64,000 nt of DNA from Vandiemenella viatica (lineage: Eukaryota; Arthropoda; Insecta; Orthoptera; Morabidae). The first letter of the stretch is position 1. Every line of letters begins with the position of its first letter. The position numbers and the translations under genes were made by a program. Positions 22,041-34,288 of the stretch are shown one piece after another. The notes below the pieces were generated by a model, which was given only the letters and a program-made list of their open reading frames with translations, searched no databases and had not been told where the DNA came from. The DNA lies in assembly GCA_031002005.1 (NCBI GenBank), contig CM061920.1:118782095-118846094 (forward strand). The letters are read 5' to 3'.

Positions 22041-22480
22041 GATATATCGCTTACCGGTAGTTCTCTAGATATCAGAAGTAAAAAATTGTTATATATATAT
22101 ATATTTTCTTGTGCCGTTGGCAATGTTTTTAATCTGATCCAGGCTGAAATTCAACCTAACCACAACTGCTAGGAAATAAACAAGAATAAACTTTACATCG
22201 TGATAAAGCCTATAATTGCACATGTTTTAGTGCTCTTGAAGTTCAAACTGAAATTGCATTATGAAATTAATTGTTACAATTTATGGTGCGTGTACTTTGA
22301 ATCATGAAATAGTCAACATTGCCAATTTAGCGATGCATTTCGTGTTTTTAGGTGTATCTGCAATGTTTGGTTTTGAAGCAACAATATCAGTATAGATTGT
22401 GGTTAGGTTGAAATGAAGCCTGGACCAGAAAGATCTCCCAACATCAGAAGGCCTGAGGAATTCAATTATTGTCTGTAATT
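22041..22480. repeat. short foldback repeat (22130-22435)
   Basis: TCCAGGCTGAAATTCAACCT at 22137 and the inverse near 22400-22429 enclose about 230 bp. A related copy in opposite orientation occurs at 62695-62965. It is a non-autonomous element of unknown superfamily. A (TA)n tract sits at 22090-22105. Confidence 0.5.
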
Positions 22481-23159
22481 AATAAGATGCTTTAATGAGA
22501 GCCATGGCATATAGTCTCAGAAACAAAACAACTACTGTGCATGTCCAGCCTATATTTCCGTGCGGATTTCGCAGCATATTTTTTTCAATCTAATTACTTC
22601 AATTTTGAGAAACAATGAAGAATGAAGGCTCAAAATTTGAGTAGATTCACAAAAGTTATAAGTAAGAAATACATGTTATTACCCAAGGCATAAATGTATA
22701 CATATGGTATTACGAAATTTGCCAGTAATTTTAGATTCATTGTTGTAAATGCTATCACTGGTGGAAAAGATATTTTTATAAATGATTGTAGGCTCCACTG
22801 CCAAAACTATCACAGAAGGTTACTTTCATGTTGCTATATGTCTAAGACACATTTCTTTTTGCTTTAGTATGCCCTTTTTATCCTCCTGAGAGTGTGTTCC
22901 ACATTTCTGACAAAAAGGACAACTGATTCTGGGTACACCCTTATTGGAAAATAAGCGATAATGTCTCACATAGGTTAATTTCTTATTTTTCATACATGAT
23001 ACTGTTCAAAATATAACAAAAAAAACTTTTGAAATATAATATGAAAACTGAATCTAAGGTAATAACTAAAATAAAGGGAATTTTTTAAAATGAAATTTAT
23101 ATTTTTTGTTTCTACAAGTTAATATTTGATACTAAAATGAAAAAGTATTTCAATACACA
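22481..23159. other. AT-rich intron DNA
   Basis: Nothing recognised in this stretch. Confidence 0.4.
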
Positions 23160-24240
23160 CCAAGACCCGCGAGTGCGAAGCTGCAGGTAAATGCTAGTAA
23201 TATTATAAAAGTGAAAGTAAGTCTCTGTCTGTTACGTTTTTACGACTAAATGAAATTTGACAAGGAAATACATTGTATCTTTAGGAAGGACACAGGACAC
23301 TTCTTTCCGTATGAATAACAGTTTTGGCATGAAATTTTGATAACTTATCAAATGGTGACAAACAACCAGATGCTTGGATAAGTCTGTAATCTTACATTGG
23401 TCACTCAGTGCTCCTCTGGCAGTCAGTAAATGAATGATCTGTTAATAAATTTCGTTTACATATCGTAAACATATTATTTGGAATAGATGTTGATTTTTGC
23501 TTCCACCTCAAAGTTTCTGGAATGTGTCTTTTCTTGACATGTCTCCAAGTTGTAAACCAGACCTTAGGTGTAGCTCTAGCAGAGTATGAGTAGCCAAAGT
23601 TATTAGAACCCAAGAATCCTATATTCATGCTGGAGAAAGAAGAGAGGACAGAGATGAAATTGAAGCTGCCATCAATTAAATCCCCCACCTCCTCGAACCT
23701 TAAGTTTTTTTAAACATGTTGCAAATTGATTCTCTTCACGAAACAGGTTCGATGGTAGAATGGTATGGTGATGGCCTCTCTGTCAGATTATGCCTACTCT
23801 GTGTTGTTTGGAATAAATCATATGTAACTTGCAGCTTTCTATTTCCAATTCTAGAAATGAAATTTTAAGACCATGCGTACGAAGTCATGGGAACAGCTTG
23901 TAATATTAAAATGCGAAAATAACTCTGTCTATCTGTTTGTTACATTTTCATGACTAAATGGCTAAGCCAATCTAGATAAATTTTGACAGTGAAATACTAC
24001 GTTTCATTAGGAAGGACATAAGAGTACTTTTTCAGGATAAATAAAGTATTTTGTCCTGAAATTTTGAAAAAAATTAATCCAAACTGTGACAGACAGTGTG
24101 TGTGTAAGTCTCTGTAATGTTATATCAGTCTCTCATGGGTTTTGTTTCTCTCAGTCAGTTTGTAGTACACTTTTTACGTATCTTATAGCTTTCTATATCA
24201 AATTATATCAATAATATTCTAAGTCCACGTAACAGCTAGT
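23160..24240 (+). mobile_element. Helitron remnants, two in series
   Basis: A Helitron-like 3' end (ACCCGCGAGTGCGAAGCTGC, then GCTAGT at 23191-23196) abuts a 5'-type block (AATATTATAAAAGTGAAAG, then CTCTGTCTGTTACG). The second unit starts near 23902 (AATATTAAAATGCGAAAA...) and ends ...CAGCTAGT near 24238. The termini and the ATTTGACA...AAATAC block match insect Helitrons. No Rep/helicase coding is present. Confidence 0.6.
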
Positions 24241-24984
24241 TAAATATTAATAAAGTTACATAAAAACTAAGCATTTTAGCATGCAGAGGAAATATTCTAA
24301 ATAATGCAATCAAATTTTAGTATTGATATTAATCAGAAACGTTGATCTTAGGTTTAGTATCATTGTAATAATTACTTTAAAGTAAATATCACAATTTATT
24401 GGCGTGGTAATCTCTGATGGAGAGGTTCGATTTAAAGTTTTCCAAGTGTTTTCTCATGTGCTATATTTTAGAAAACGGAAAAAATAAATAAAGTTATATA
24501 GTCAAAAACAGTATTAACAGAATCCAGAGAGTGGAGTATCTGTGATGAATTGTGATATTTTGAGTTTCTAAAAAGGAGTATTTATTTAAGTGTAGTGTAA
24601 TCTGTGGCATCTACCTGTTCTCATTATGATGAAGGTATCATTTCTCACTCCATGTTTCGGTCACATAGAACAAGATGTACCATAGATTCTAAACTTGTAT
24701 ATAAGGCATCAAACTGTGAAATCCCCATCCAAATCTGTTACACTGTTTTTTCATGATGGGGTAACAAAGGGGCGAACAGATACAGCCTGATATATTACAA
24801 ATTTTAAATGTTTCACATAGAGATCAAAGTATTTAATAATTACATCTTTGGAGGTAATAAGTAGAGTTATTAAATAAATACAAACTAAAAGTTCATTTTT
24901 ATATGTGATTCACAACCATAGATTTGTATTAAGCTAATTCTAACAAACATCGGATTGATAACTTTATTAGAACTTAGAAAATCA
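24241..24984. other. AT-rich intron DNA
   Basis: Nothing recognised in this stretch. Confidence 0.4.
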
Positions 24985-25205
24985 CTGACCACCAATTGGC
25001 ACTCGATTTCGGGCATAAGGGTGTAGGGACATTTTCTTTCATAGGGAAGGTGGTCAGTGATTGGAATAAATTACCAAGAGAAATGATGAATAATTTACCA
25101 AAAATGTTAAAAGAATTTAAACTTGAAATTAGAGGGAAAAAGTAGGTGGGAAAAATCGGTTTGTACGAAAATTGTCACCGGAGGAAGTGCTCCAACATAA
25201 TTAAA
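24985..25205 (+). mobile_element. CR1-like LINE 3' end
   Basis: Reads as the end of the CR1-like ORF2 (…LALDF/R-H-K-G…, then W N K L P R E M M N N L P K) and the family 3' tail CACCGGAGGAAGTGCTCC. It matches 44.9 and 45.5 kb and is truncated at 5'. Confidence 0.7.
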
Positions 25206-27186
25206 GTGTCACCTTAATCTGTTAACACTACAGAGCTTAACAAGCCTGAATCTTTACATCTTATCTTTACAAGCAAAGAAAAAGTGAGTATGAGCGAGAA
25301 ATTTCTAAATTTTTTCATCTTTATTAAAGTTCATAAAGTAATTAAATTTTCAGATTGTTACTACTTATATTTTTCCAAAAATCATCCACCATGTTGCATG
25401 CAAATTTGCAGCCAATTTGTTGAAGCAATGCAGTTAATTCATAGAAATTTGAACACACAAATTACAAAAGTCAGTCGGCAAAGTTGGAACTCCTATCGTG
25501 CACTAGGTCACGGCGGAGCGCATTGGGACACACACACATGGAAAAATAAGCCTGGAGAAGCGATCCAACAATGCCCCGACTCCACTCACCTGTGGTGTGT
25601 GTTTCCCTATTAGAATCTGTGTAAGTGATTGCTGATGTTCTGTGACGCAGCGCATGTTGCAAAAATTTTAAAGCTGACTTATGATTCACAATTGGTTTCA
25701 CAACAAGTTTACATTTGTAGTACTAGATGCAATGCCAGCAGTATTGCAATGGTTCATTGTTTGAGATTTTGAGAACTCTAAATGCAATGCCATAGCCAGT
25801 GTTACCATATTAAGTGTATAAGTGAACGTACTATTCATCAATGTCAAATTCCAACCCAGTTTGCCTTTTATGTGATGGTCGATATGAGGTGTCTTTTAGG
25901 TCATGCTAGAACACCTCTGTAGGAAACAAGTAAATTATTTTTTCATAAGAAATTCCTAGAAATAAAATATACACTCAAGTGGCACATCAAACATAAGTGG
26001 TCTGTAAAGCAGCATAATAATAAACAACCATCATCAAGAAGCTCAGTTCTGAATACAGAGAATCTCTTATAGTTTCTTCCATTACCACAAATTAACTGCA
26101 GCACTACTTCTAACAAAGTTAATCCATGGCACATCACGTACTCAGCTGACTTGGCATTTGAATAATCGGGAGCCCCCATACTCTAGCCAATGCCTACACA
26201 CACTCCTCATATGCAACAAGGAAATTCCTCTTGTAATCTAGAGCAAGGATATTGTATACTGGGTAGATTATGAATAAACTGTACCACAAACCACAATGAA
26301 AAGCAACCGCCAAGCTCTAAATCCGGAAATGATGCACCCATATAAAAATCATTGCGAGGCATTTTAGAGATTGTGAATACTCTTGACACCTCAAACGTGT
26401 CACAAATGTAGTAGAAATCCGGAACACATTGGTCAATCTCTTATCTAGACACAAAGTTACGAGACAGCTATAACTGTATTTTTAGGAATAGCCACTGTTT
26501 AACCTCTATATTATAATAAAAACTCAAATATAAGGAAGTAAATGCTTAAAAAATACATGACTTGCTCCCTAGCACATGAATAAGGTGTAAAAGCGAAATA
26601 TTGTAAATGTTTTTGTTTGTCATATATGTTTCTCACTCGCCCCAGCCTTCAACTTTGGTGAGTGATGAGTCATTTTCCCTTTCCTTTGTCATTTAAAAGA
26701 TAGCATACACAGATGATAGAACTGCTGTAGCATATCTTAGAATATATGTTTTTCTCCAGAACATGACAAACTATTTCATTTTTATTATCTTATTTTTTGG
26801 TCAGTATCATTCTAAGTGTCCTTCATTAAATCGTATACAAACTGCAATTCATTTTCTTTGTTTATTTGCCTGCAATCTTTGGAATTTTAAAAAATTTCTG
26901 AGTTGACAGTAACTTAATGGCCATCAGGAGGAATTCACACCTTTTTGAAGTGAACACTTTTTTCCTAATCTGTTACCAGAATGTAGAGTTAATAAACCTA
27001 TACATTTGTAAACTGCTGACAGAATACAGCCGTATGTATCAGAAATATGACATTATTAAAAATAAGAAATTTACAACAGAATTTAAAAAATAACACTTAC
27101 CAAAAAGATATTTTGTTATATCCGAGCATTTTTCTTATGTTTATTAATAACTACTTAACCTTTGCAACTTCAGAATAAATACACAC
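25206..27186. other. intron DNA without recognised features
   Basis: A GC-richer patch at 25480-25640 carries overlapping frames on both strands (a 76-codon minus frame 25471-25701) with no recognised similarity. The rest is AT-rich. Confidence 0.4.
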
Positions 27187-27249
27187 CTTCATTCAGCTCA
27201 GCCGCAAAAAATACAGGGTAGATTACCAAGGCAATCAGAATTGATATAA
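27187..27249 (-). CDS. TMEM47/PERP-like protein, penultimate exon
   Basis: This 63-bp exon is bounded by a TTTTGCAG acceptor on the minus strand and a GTGTGT donor. It encodes ISILIALVIYPVFFAAELNE, most of TM3, in the phase set by its neighbours (S C|TT ... GAA G|GT). Hydrophobic residues followed by a P-x-x-F and FxAEL motif fit the family. Both introns around it are phase 1. Confidence 0.82.
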
Positions 27250-27915
27250 CTGCAAAACACCAAACAAAAAAACAGACCATTAATATTGCATTGTATATAT
27301 TTAATGAAAACAGACAAGTTTAAATTTCAAATCAAAATTACAAAACAAAATTAAGTATTATGATAAGATTTAATATGCAATCATGCCATGGGAACACACA
27401 CAGAATTTTTATCGAGTACAACAAACAAGCTACTTCTAAATTGCAAACAATACTATGGTCTTGGTGTGCATTTCACATTCAAACAGATATTAGTTTGATG
27501 ACTCACAAATCTTAACTTCTCATCTTTTCAACATCTAAGTGAAGTGTATCCTATTTGAAATCTGGTACCATAGGCTGTGCATTGTTCGAAACTCGATCAT
27601 TTGCAACCTGTAATTTTTGTGTGTATTGTGTTCAATGAAAAAATGGATACCAATTTATGATTACTTTTATCTTGCTTTCTCAACATCACATCAAAATGAG
27701 AACAGAACACTTTACTCCAATGACCGTGGAGTGCAGATTGTTTGAAACCCCATCAAATTATTTTTTATTAATTTTTTGAAACTTTTACTTTAAGTTTCTA
27801 AATTTTTAAATATATCAAAATGAAAATTACCTTATTTCTTTCAATAAGGTGGAGTAGGACAACACATGTAACAAGTCATTAAATTTTATTGTTACAGGAA
27901 ATCTAAACTGATACA
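27250..27915. other. intron DNA without recognised features
   Basis: AT-rich sequence beside the 63-bp exon; nothing seen. Confidence 0.4.
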
Positions 27916-28186
27916 CAGGGGCGTCTCCACCGGGGGTGCTAGGGGGCTCAAGCCCCCCACCCCCAAAAGTATCTAGGGTCACCTCCGACATTGTAATTTT
28001 GGAGATCCCTTTTTTTTTAGCTCTATGAATTCGAGGCCCGAGGGGACTATAAATACTATCTTTTGCCCAACTCAAGCCCCGCCCCCCCAAAGCCAAAATT
28101 CTCTGAAGGCAAGTCCCCCCCAACCAAAATACACTCAAGCCAAGCTCCCCCCCCCCCCCCAAAGCAAGATCCTGGATCCGCCCCTG
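27916..28186. mobile_element. hAT MITE, 271 bp
   Basis: CAGGGGCGTCTCC and (inverted) CAGGGGCGGATCC termini with a perfect 8-bp duplication CTGATACA (27908-27915 and 28187-28194). Long C-rich runs inside produce chance proline-rich frames. Confidence 0.92.
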
Positions 28187-28374
28187 CTGATACAAGATGC
28201 AGAATCAAAAATATGCATGCTCCACACACCATTTTCCAGTCTATCTGTTTTAAAAATTAAAAATGTAATGATTTATGAGAAAAACAAGTATTATCTATTA
28301 AAATCAGGTTTACGATAAAATAATTTTCATAACCAGGCTGGAATTCTTTAATAGTTATAAGTCAGAAAAAGCAT

Positions 28375-28510
28375 TGGTTATGTGACATTGGGTTCAAATC
28401 CCCTTCGAGACATCCAGATTTGGAATTAGTATTGGCCTCACATTCGGGAGGATGTGGGTTCAAATCAATTTCCAGCCATCCAGATTTCTTCAGACATTTC
28501 TAATATAGTT
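28375..28510 (+). mobile_element. tRNA-derived SINE fragments
   Basis: Two B-box-like GGTTCAAATC motifs (about 28390 and 28448), each followed by a CATCCAGATTT block as in the other SINE copies. The heads look tandem or nested, and both are old. Confidence 0.5.
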
Positions 28511-28534
28511 GCATATCAATCTCTCCATCATTCT

Positions 28535-28925
28535 GCCTATCACTGATGACAAACTAATTGGCCAGGAATTTTCAACCATATTTTTTAACCCCTCCTTTAT
28601 GAACTGGTACTACTATCGGTCTTTTCCAATCCTCTGGTAAGCAGCAAGTCTCCAAACTCATTTTAAACAAAATTTTAAGGTAAGGTACAATATCGTATCT
28701 CACAATCTTTAATAAATCTGTAGTAATTTTACCTACACCAGTTACGTTACGTTGTTTTAGCTTTCTGAGTTACTTTGCAATTTCCTGAGAATTTATTTCA
28801 AATTTTGTTGGTTCATTATTTACACTCTCCTCTGATTCATTCCCTCCCATCACAGGATGACTGTCCCCAGTTGTCTCACCAAACCTGTCACTTAGTATCT
28901 CTGCAATTTTAAAATCGTAAAGTAG
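28535..28925 (-). pseudogene. CR1-like LINE reverse transcriptase fragment
   Basis: Minus-strand translation gives a KLKQRNVTGVGKI block, PYLKILFKMSLETCCLPEDW, then KRPIVVPVHKGG. This is the start of the RT domain of CR1/L2-type LINEs (motifs 0-1, where W-K-x-A-x-V-x-P-x-x-K-K-G is typical). One stop and a frameshift after KGG disable it, and the rest of RT is missing. It may derive from the same family as the 3' ends at 9.4, 25.1 and 45 kb, but the fragments do not overlap. Confidence 0.75.
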
Positions 28926-28939
28926 GAAGGGGCATATGA

Positions 28940-29215
28940 ACAGTAGACTGAACGCGTGGTGGTGAGTCTGGCGGTGCCGCCAGGCGGCCTAGTGTAATAT
29001 TCTAGGTATACAATGCCCCACCACGACTCTCTGCCTCCAGTGGCTGCCGACATGGTTGCGGGGCACGGCAGCCAGTTGGCTGCCAGTTTGTGGCGACGCC
29101 AATGGCTGCCCTAGTGTAATAAGCTCTATAAATGCCCAGTGCCACCGAACGAGCAGCGCCACCAGTGGCGCGGCTGGTTGCGCCGCCAAGTCGCCTCGTG
29201 TAATAAGGCGCTAAG
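28940..29215. repeat. GC-rich degenerate repeats with GTGTAATA motifs
   Basis: Three blocks of the form C-GCC-T-GTGTAATA lie near 28987, 29108 and 29193, each beside GGC/GCC-rich palindromic DNA. They resemble subterminal repeats of a DNA transposon. No termini or target duplications could be set. Confidence 0.45.
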
Positions 29216-30178
29216 TAGCAAGTAATATAAGACAACTTAACCAATATACCAACACAAAAATCAAGTAACATTATTATATATGTGTATTAGGGTGTCCCTT
29301 ATAAAAACAAAACTTTTTTTCTGAATATTCAAATGAATACCCTCTAAATCTTTTTAAATCATTGTAGCCTACTTACATAAGAAATTTCATCCTCCTACGT
29401 TGATGTTAACCCGTGCCAAGTAGATCCAAACATTTAAAACAAATACTTATTTTGACTATCACTTGATACGCGACTAAATCATTAAAATTTTGTATAATGC
29501 TGGGTTAATCTGAAATCCAGACAATAATAAATAATATTTAATCTTTTAGTAAGACAGGAGTATTAAAATTATGAGGGGTGTCTTCTTTTTTTTTTTTTTT
29601 TTTAATCGCCTTGTTACAGTGCGGGTTTAATTTTCAGTGTGTTTGCATATAAATTGTTTCCGGTCTTCACTGGCTGTAATTAAACCATGAAACTCCTGTA
29701 GTTCTTTCAGCTGTGTCATTCAGATAAAATACCTTTCTTCTACCCTGTATAAAAACTGCTGTTACTTGCAATGAACTAACGCTTTCCTGAAGAACACTGC
29801 TTTAAATTTCAATCGAGAAAACAAATGTTTGATCATCATGGATACAAATTCATCGTGGTTTTTCCTAAAACGAAATATAGGTAAGCATTAATAAAGTTAC
29901 AAAAGATACAAAATAATGTGCAAGACAGCTAATTTTACGTACTGTACAAAATAGAGCTGGATATTTCTGCCATCAAAGCAGTGCACCTATCTACAAAGTC
30001 AGATGTACTCTGCCTTTCTAAACTATGTACCATTTTGCATTCCTTGCTCAATGTAAGTTGAAAACTTAGCAAATGTATCTTGAGTGAATAAATGACTCTT
30101 GTCATACACAATGCTTGATAAACTACAAGAAGATGCTTTATTTCAGTTCTTTACCACTACCTCCATCTAAAATATAAG

Positions 30179-30333
30179 CAGTACTGGATTAGCCACAAAG
30201 CAGGAGTTAGCAAATGCTACGGGCCTCGTGCCTCCTGGGGGGCCCTGCGGCCTGAGTGTCTGGAGCTTCCGTGAAACCAAGGGCCCCTTCTCCACATTTG
30301 CTACAGGCCCCACGCTGTATTAATCAGGCCCTG
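30179..30333. mobile_element. hAT MITE, 155 bp
   Basis: CAGTACTGGATTAGCC and (inverted) CAGGGCCTGATTAAT ends are flanked by AATATAAG and AATATAAC (7 of 8 identical). GCAAATG-type inner inverted repeats are visible. Confidence 0.7.
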
Positions 30334-30621
30334 AATATAACTCGTAGCTCAGTTCGTTCTCTGTATTCTTCTCTCTAGGATTTTTAATTTAGCCAAACAG
30401 AAATATAAGAACTACTCAATTTGTATTTTTTTCAGAGTCCTTCTATTAACATGATGCCGTAATGCAAAAAGTAACAACTTTCTTTCTAACATTTGCTCCA
30501 GAAGTAAGCAGCAGGGGCGGCCCTAGGGCGGTGCGAGCGGTGCGACCGCACCGGGCGCCGTCAAACGGGGAGCGCCAAAAATGCAGTGAGAGATGGTCTG
30601 CGCGAAAAATTATTAATAAAT

Positions 30622-30655
30622 AACAGCTAGCTGGGTTATTACCCAGCTAGCTGTT
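30622..30655. repeat. perfect 15-bp hairpin
   Basis: Arms 30622-30636 and 30641-30655 pair perfectly around a TATT loop, just inside the left end of the second-level hAT element. It may be a subterminal structure of that element. Confidence 0.85.
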
Positions 30656-31147
30656 TACAATTATATATATATATATATTAACCATACAGAAGAGCTTAGA
30701 AACATAAGAACTTCAGCCTCGAGTTTCTCCATTCAAGAAAACTACAACTCATCCTATAATTAGCGCTCTCCGGGGTTGCGGCGCGCCTCCCGCACCCGTT
30801 TCCTGACTTATCGGCTGTAGTCTTGAAGTTCATTCACCAGTGGCGGATCTACGAATTTTCTGAGTTGGGGCCAAAGCCTGCGACTGCCGCCCGCAGCAGT
30901 TTAAAGCTGTTCTTTTATTTTTCCTCCCGCTGAAGGAGGCTACTGAGGGCAGTAGAGCTAAGAATGAAGGTCGCCGCTCACGAATTTGTCATTTACCGCT
31001 TTTTTAAACATGATTTTTTCACTAGAGATAAGTGGCCTGGATTGCCCCCCCCCCCCCTAGATCTGGCACAGACATTTGCATGTGGGAATATGTGCATGAT
31101 GTGAGATTCAACCTACTTATCTATTTCTACAATGTTAAACCTTAGAT

Positions 31148-31458
31148 GAGGGGTGGCCAACCTGCGGCCCGCCATGAACATTTTTCCGTCCCGCGAGATT
31201 CTTCACACTTTTACAAAATATTTTTTATATTTCATTTTTAGTGTTCCATATTTCTTTACAATGTGCGTTTTGTATCGTTATTATTATATTATCTATGTTT
31301 ACATGTATGAATAATAGTAAACACAATAATAACTCATGTTTGAATTTTTAACTCCAACAAAATGCCTCTAGTGGGGATATATAATTTTATATGCGGCCCG
31401 CGGAGTTATGATGCACTTCCAAAGTAGCCCGCGAGATCATTTGGGTTGGCCACCCCTG
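31148..31458. mobile_element. hAT MITE, 311 bp
   Basis: GAGGGGTGGCCAACCTGCGG and (inverted) CAGGGGTGGCCAACCC ends, with CGGCCCGC blocks at both sides, are flanked by a perfect 8-bp duplication CCTTAGAT (31140-31147 and 31459-31466). Confidence 0.9.
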
Positions 31459-31468
31459 CCTTAGATGA

Positions 31469-33640
31469 TTGCTTCCTGCTCCCCCCCCCCCAACCTTTTT
31501 CTTTATTAAAAAAATAAACCCAGGCGAAATTGAGAAAGCTTCAAAATTGCTTGCAAAATTGTTTAGGTTTGAGATGTCATCTCAATCGTCGTCATCAGAA
31601 CTAGTTCAGCAAGTGATGGAAGAAAACTTATTTTATAGAAGTTTTTCAGACGAGGCTCATGATGATACAGAGCAGAATGTACAGTACAAGAAGAGTTTGC
31701 TCTGGTCGTAACGTCGTTACACTTGAAAATGGGTTATACCATTCATACCATCACCGTCGCCTTTTCTAAGTGCAAATTATGATGATATTTCAAAATGGTC
31801 ACTCTTTGACCCTTCAGTCAGAGATGAAATAATTATTCGAGCAACGAAAAAATAAGTCATGGACGTCATTTTTCAAATATGGATTTTCAAAGAAAAATGT
31901 CAAATGAAGAAATTTATAAAAGAAGATGGCTTATTTACTCTAAATCTGAAGATAAATTATATTATTTTTACTCTTGTTTATTCAACAGAAGGTCTCACTC
32001 TTATTTGGGAAAAGAAGAATTTGATGATTGGAGCTACTTATCAAAGCATCTAAAAATTCATGAAACTTCTTCAAATCACCAGCACACCACGCTCAGTTGT
32101 ATAGAAGCGTGGATTCGATTAAAGAGCTTCAGTGCAATAGACAAGCATTTGTAAATACAAATTGAAGACGAAAAATCACGGTGGGTTGCGATCCTCGAAT
32201 GAATTATGTCCAAAGTATTATTTTTAAAGTGCAATAATTCTTTGGATTTGAAATACTAAATGCTTCATATAATCATAACTAACTGGGTATATTGCAACTG
32301 CTAGGAAAAAAAGGCACTGTGATGATAGAGCATCTTCGCCGTATTGCTAATGAGACTAATGTCTATTATTTTGGAAAATGTGTTCAGAACGATTGAATTT
32401 CTTAATAAAATTTTGACTATGGTTAAGACATCTAAATACTTTTCCATTAGACTGAATTGAACTCCTGATGTCAATCACGTCGAACAATTATCTTTAACAT
32501 TGCTTTTGTTGACACTAATGAGGACGAAGTCAAAGTTTGTGAGTGTTTCATGCTTAAAAGCCGGTAAGTGACTGTTCAGGACCTGGGAGATGAACTCAGT
32601 GGCCTGTATTTTTATGATATATTGCAAAAGTTTGATTTGGATTATCGAAGCCACAGATATGACAATGGATCCAATAAGATAGAAGTAAACAAAGGTGTCC
32701 AAGCAAAATCATGATCCAATATCTTACCAAGCATTTTTTAATTTATTTAGCTGTCATTAAATCTGGTAATAGCAGAAGCCACCAAAACATCAATAAGATC
32801 TGTTTCCTTAATGAATATTTGTTCCGTTCTCTCAATCAAAAAAGCGATGGGAAGGGGTATCGAAGAACTTAGAAGGAGTATCACCAAAATTTTTTACGAA
32901 ATTCGTTTGGAGAATAGAGTTTCTAGCCCCACTGCTGTTCGTTAGGGAGCGTGCACAAACCACGTAGCTCCATTTTTGCCTCCTGTGAACCCTCCCTCCC
33001 CCTCACGTAGCCCGACATGGATTTTGCCTCTACCCCCCCCCCCCCCTCCCAGGTAACACGTAGCCTTTTTCCCAATTGACTCTAGAAGACATTTTGTACT
33101 GTTTTCTCTTGTCAGACTATCGTAAATTACATACGGGGATAATTAAATGGCGGAAATAAATATTTACATGCTGTTGTGTGTTCTGTATCTCATTTTAAAT
33201 GTGACAAATAATAGGAACGAAAAGCTACGTGGCCTGGCTCGAAGCCCCCCCTCCCCCCACGTAGCCCAACGTAGCTTTCCAACCAACCCCTCCCCCCTCC
33301 CCCCCCAAGACCGAGCCACGTAGTTTGTGCACAGTCCCTTATCTTCAGTTTGTGGCGCCCTTCTGAAAATGAATTTTCAAGAAAATATTGTAAGCAAGGC
33401 TATCCAGGATGAAAGTGAATTCAGAAGCACTTCACAATTGCTGGAAAAGAGCTCTGAATTTGAGAGAGTACCGGAGTTATTCGTCTGTTCTGATAACAGC
33501 TAGAGAGATGACTTCTCAGACTGGGAAATATCCTTCTATTAAGCCAGTCAGATCCCAGAAATTTTGAGTTCGAGGCCGTAGATGAGATAGCAACAGATCC
33601 CAAAAAATTGTTTACAATGAATTTGTTTTAGCATATGATC
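31469..33640 (+). pseudogene. hAT transposase, TTF/ZMYM type, broken
   Basis: Plus-strand frames recover KRRWLIYSKSEDKLYYFYS with KEEFDDWSYLSKHLKIHETS (31900-32080), the TTF-type zinc finger region of ZMYM5-like hAT transposases; the usual C-x-x-C cysteines are partly lost. Further on, LSGLYFYDILQKFDLD and YDNGSN (about 32590-32680) mark the catalytic region, with the D of the DNGSNM block. Weak matches continue to about 33600 beyond the Harbinger-like insertion. Stops and frameshifts are numerous. No C-terminal dimerisation block was seen. Confidence 0.75.
32945..33338. mobile_element. PIF/Harbinger-like MITE, 394 bp
   Basis: Same family as 21273-21668, in reverse orientation. GGGAGCGTGCACAAACCACG and (inverted) GGGACTGTGCACAAACTACG ends are flanked by TTA on both sides (32942-32944 and 33339-33341). 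Confidence 0.92.
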
Positions 33641-33909
33641 GGTACAACTGAGAACGCGTTTGTCACCCAATTTTCACATCTAAATTTAATGATACAGTGT
33701 CGTTCTTACACATTACCAAAACAATTCCTGAATTGTAATAATTCTAATAATCCTGTGTCGATTTAGAAATGAGTTTAACTAAAGGAGAAAAATGTGACAT
33801 ATCAGGTTGTGAATTGACTGGGGAACTTTCTAACTGAAACTATTGTTGATGGTTCTCTAATCAGCAGAACCAATAATAGATCAACTTATGAAACAAACTG
33901 GTTGACAGG

Positions 33910-34288
33910 CAGGGCCGCCGTAAGCGGGCGTGCAAGGCGTGCACTGCACGCGGGCGGCAGGTCGAGGGGGGAGGCGGCAAATCGAGTGATCGACAGTCGC
34001 CGCCCCGGGTTAGTTATCATTCCATTGTCGCCGCGACGAGATTTGCAGCCCATTATGGAGCGGGCGACCCTTTTTTTTTTTTTTTTTTTAGCTCAACAGC
34101 TGCTTCAGGCGGCCGGCAACACTCGGTGTGGCAACCATGGGGGTGGCAAATAATGTTTGAAGGGCCGGCATCTCACATTCTTTTGACCCCGTTCGGAAAA
34201 TTCCTAGATCCACCACTGGCTGTAGTTAGATAGGGGGCGGCATAATCGGTATTGCATGCGGGCGCTCAAACAGATAGCGGCGGGCCTG
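33910..34288. mobile_element. possible hAT MITE with CAGGGCCGCC ends
   Basis: CAGGGCCGCCGTAAGCGGGC at 33910 and (inverted) CAGGCCCGCCGC ending at 34288, with flanks TTGACAGG and TTTGCAGG (6 of 8 identical). It overlaps the right terminus of the element above, so one of the two interpretations needs revision. A T run of about 20 lies inside. Confidence 0.45.

Larger units (their letters stand above)
30838..34218 (+). mobile_element. third-level hAT element carrying a TTF/ZMYM-type transposase
   Basis: CAGTGGCGGATCTACGAATT (near 30838) and (inverted) CAGTGGTGGATCTAGGAATT (ending 34218) form the termini. GGCTGTAGT occurs at 30812-30820 and just right of the element, but 16 bp separate the left copy from the terminus, so the duplication is uncertain. 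It encloses the transposase pseudogene, a hAT MITE (31148-31458) and a Harbinger-like MITE (32945-33338). Confidence 0.65.

Noticed and set aside
27950..28260. Proline-rich protein frames
   Set aside because: They come from C runs inside a hAT MITE with clear termini and duplication.
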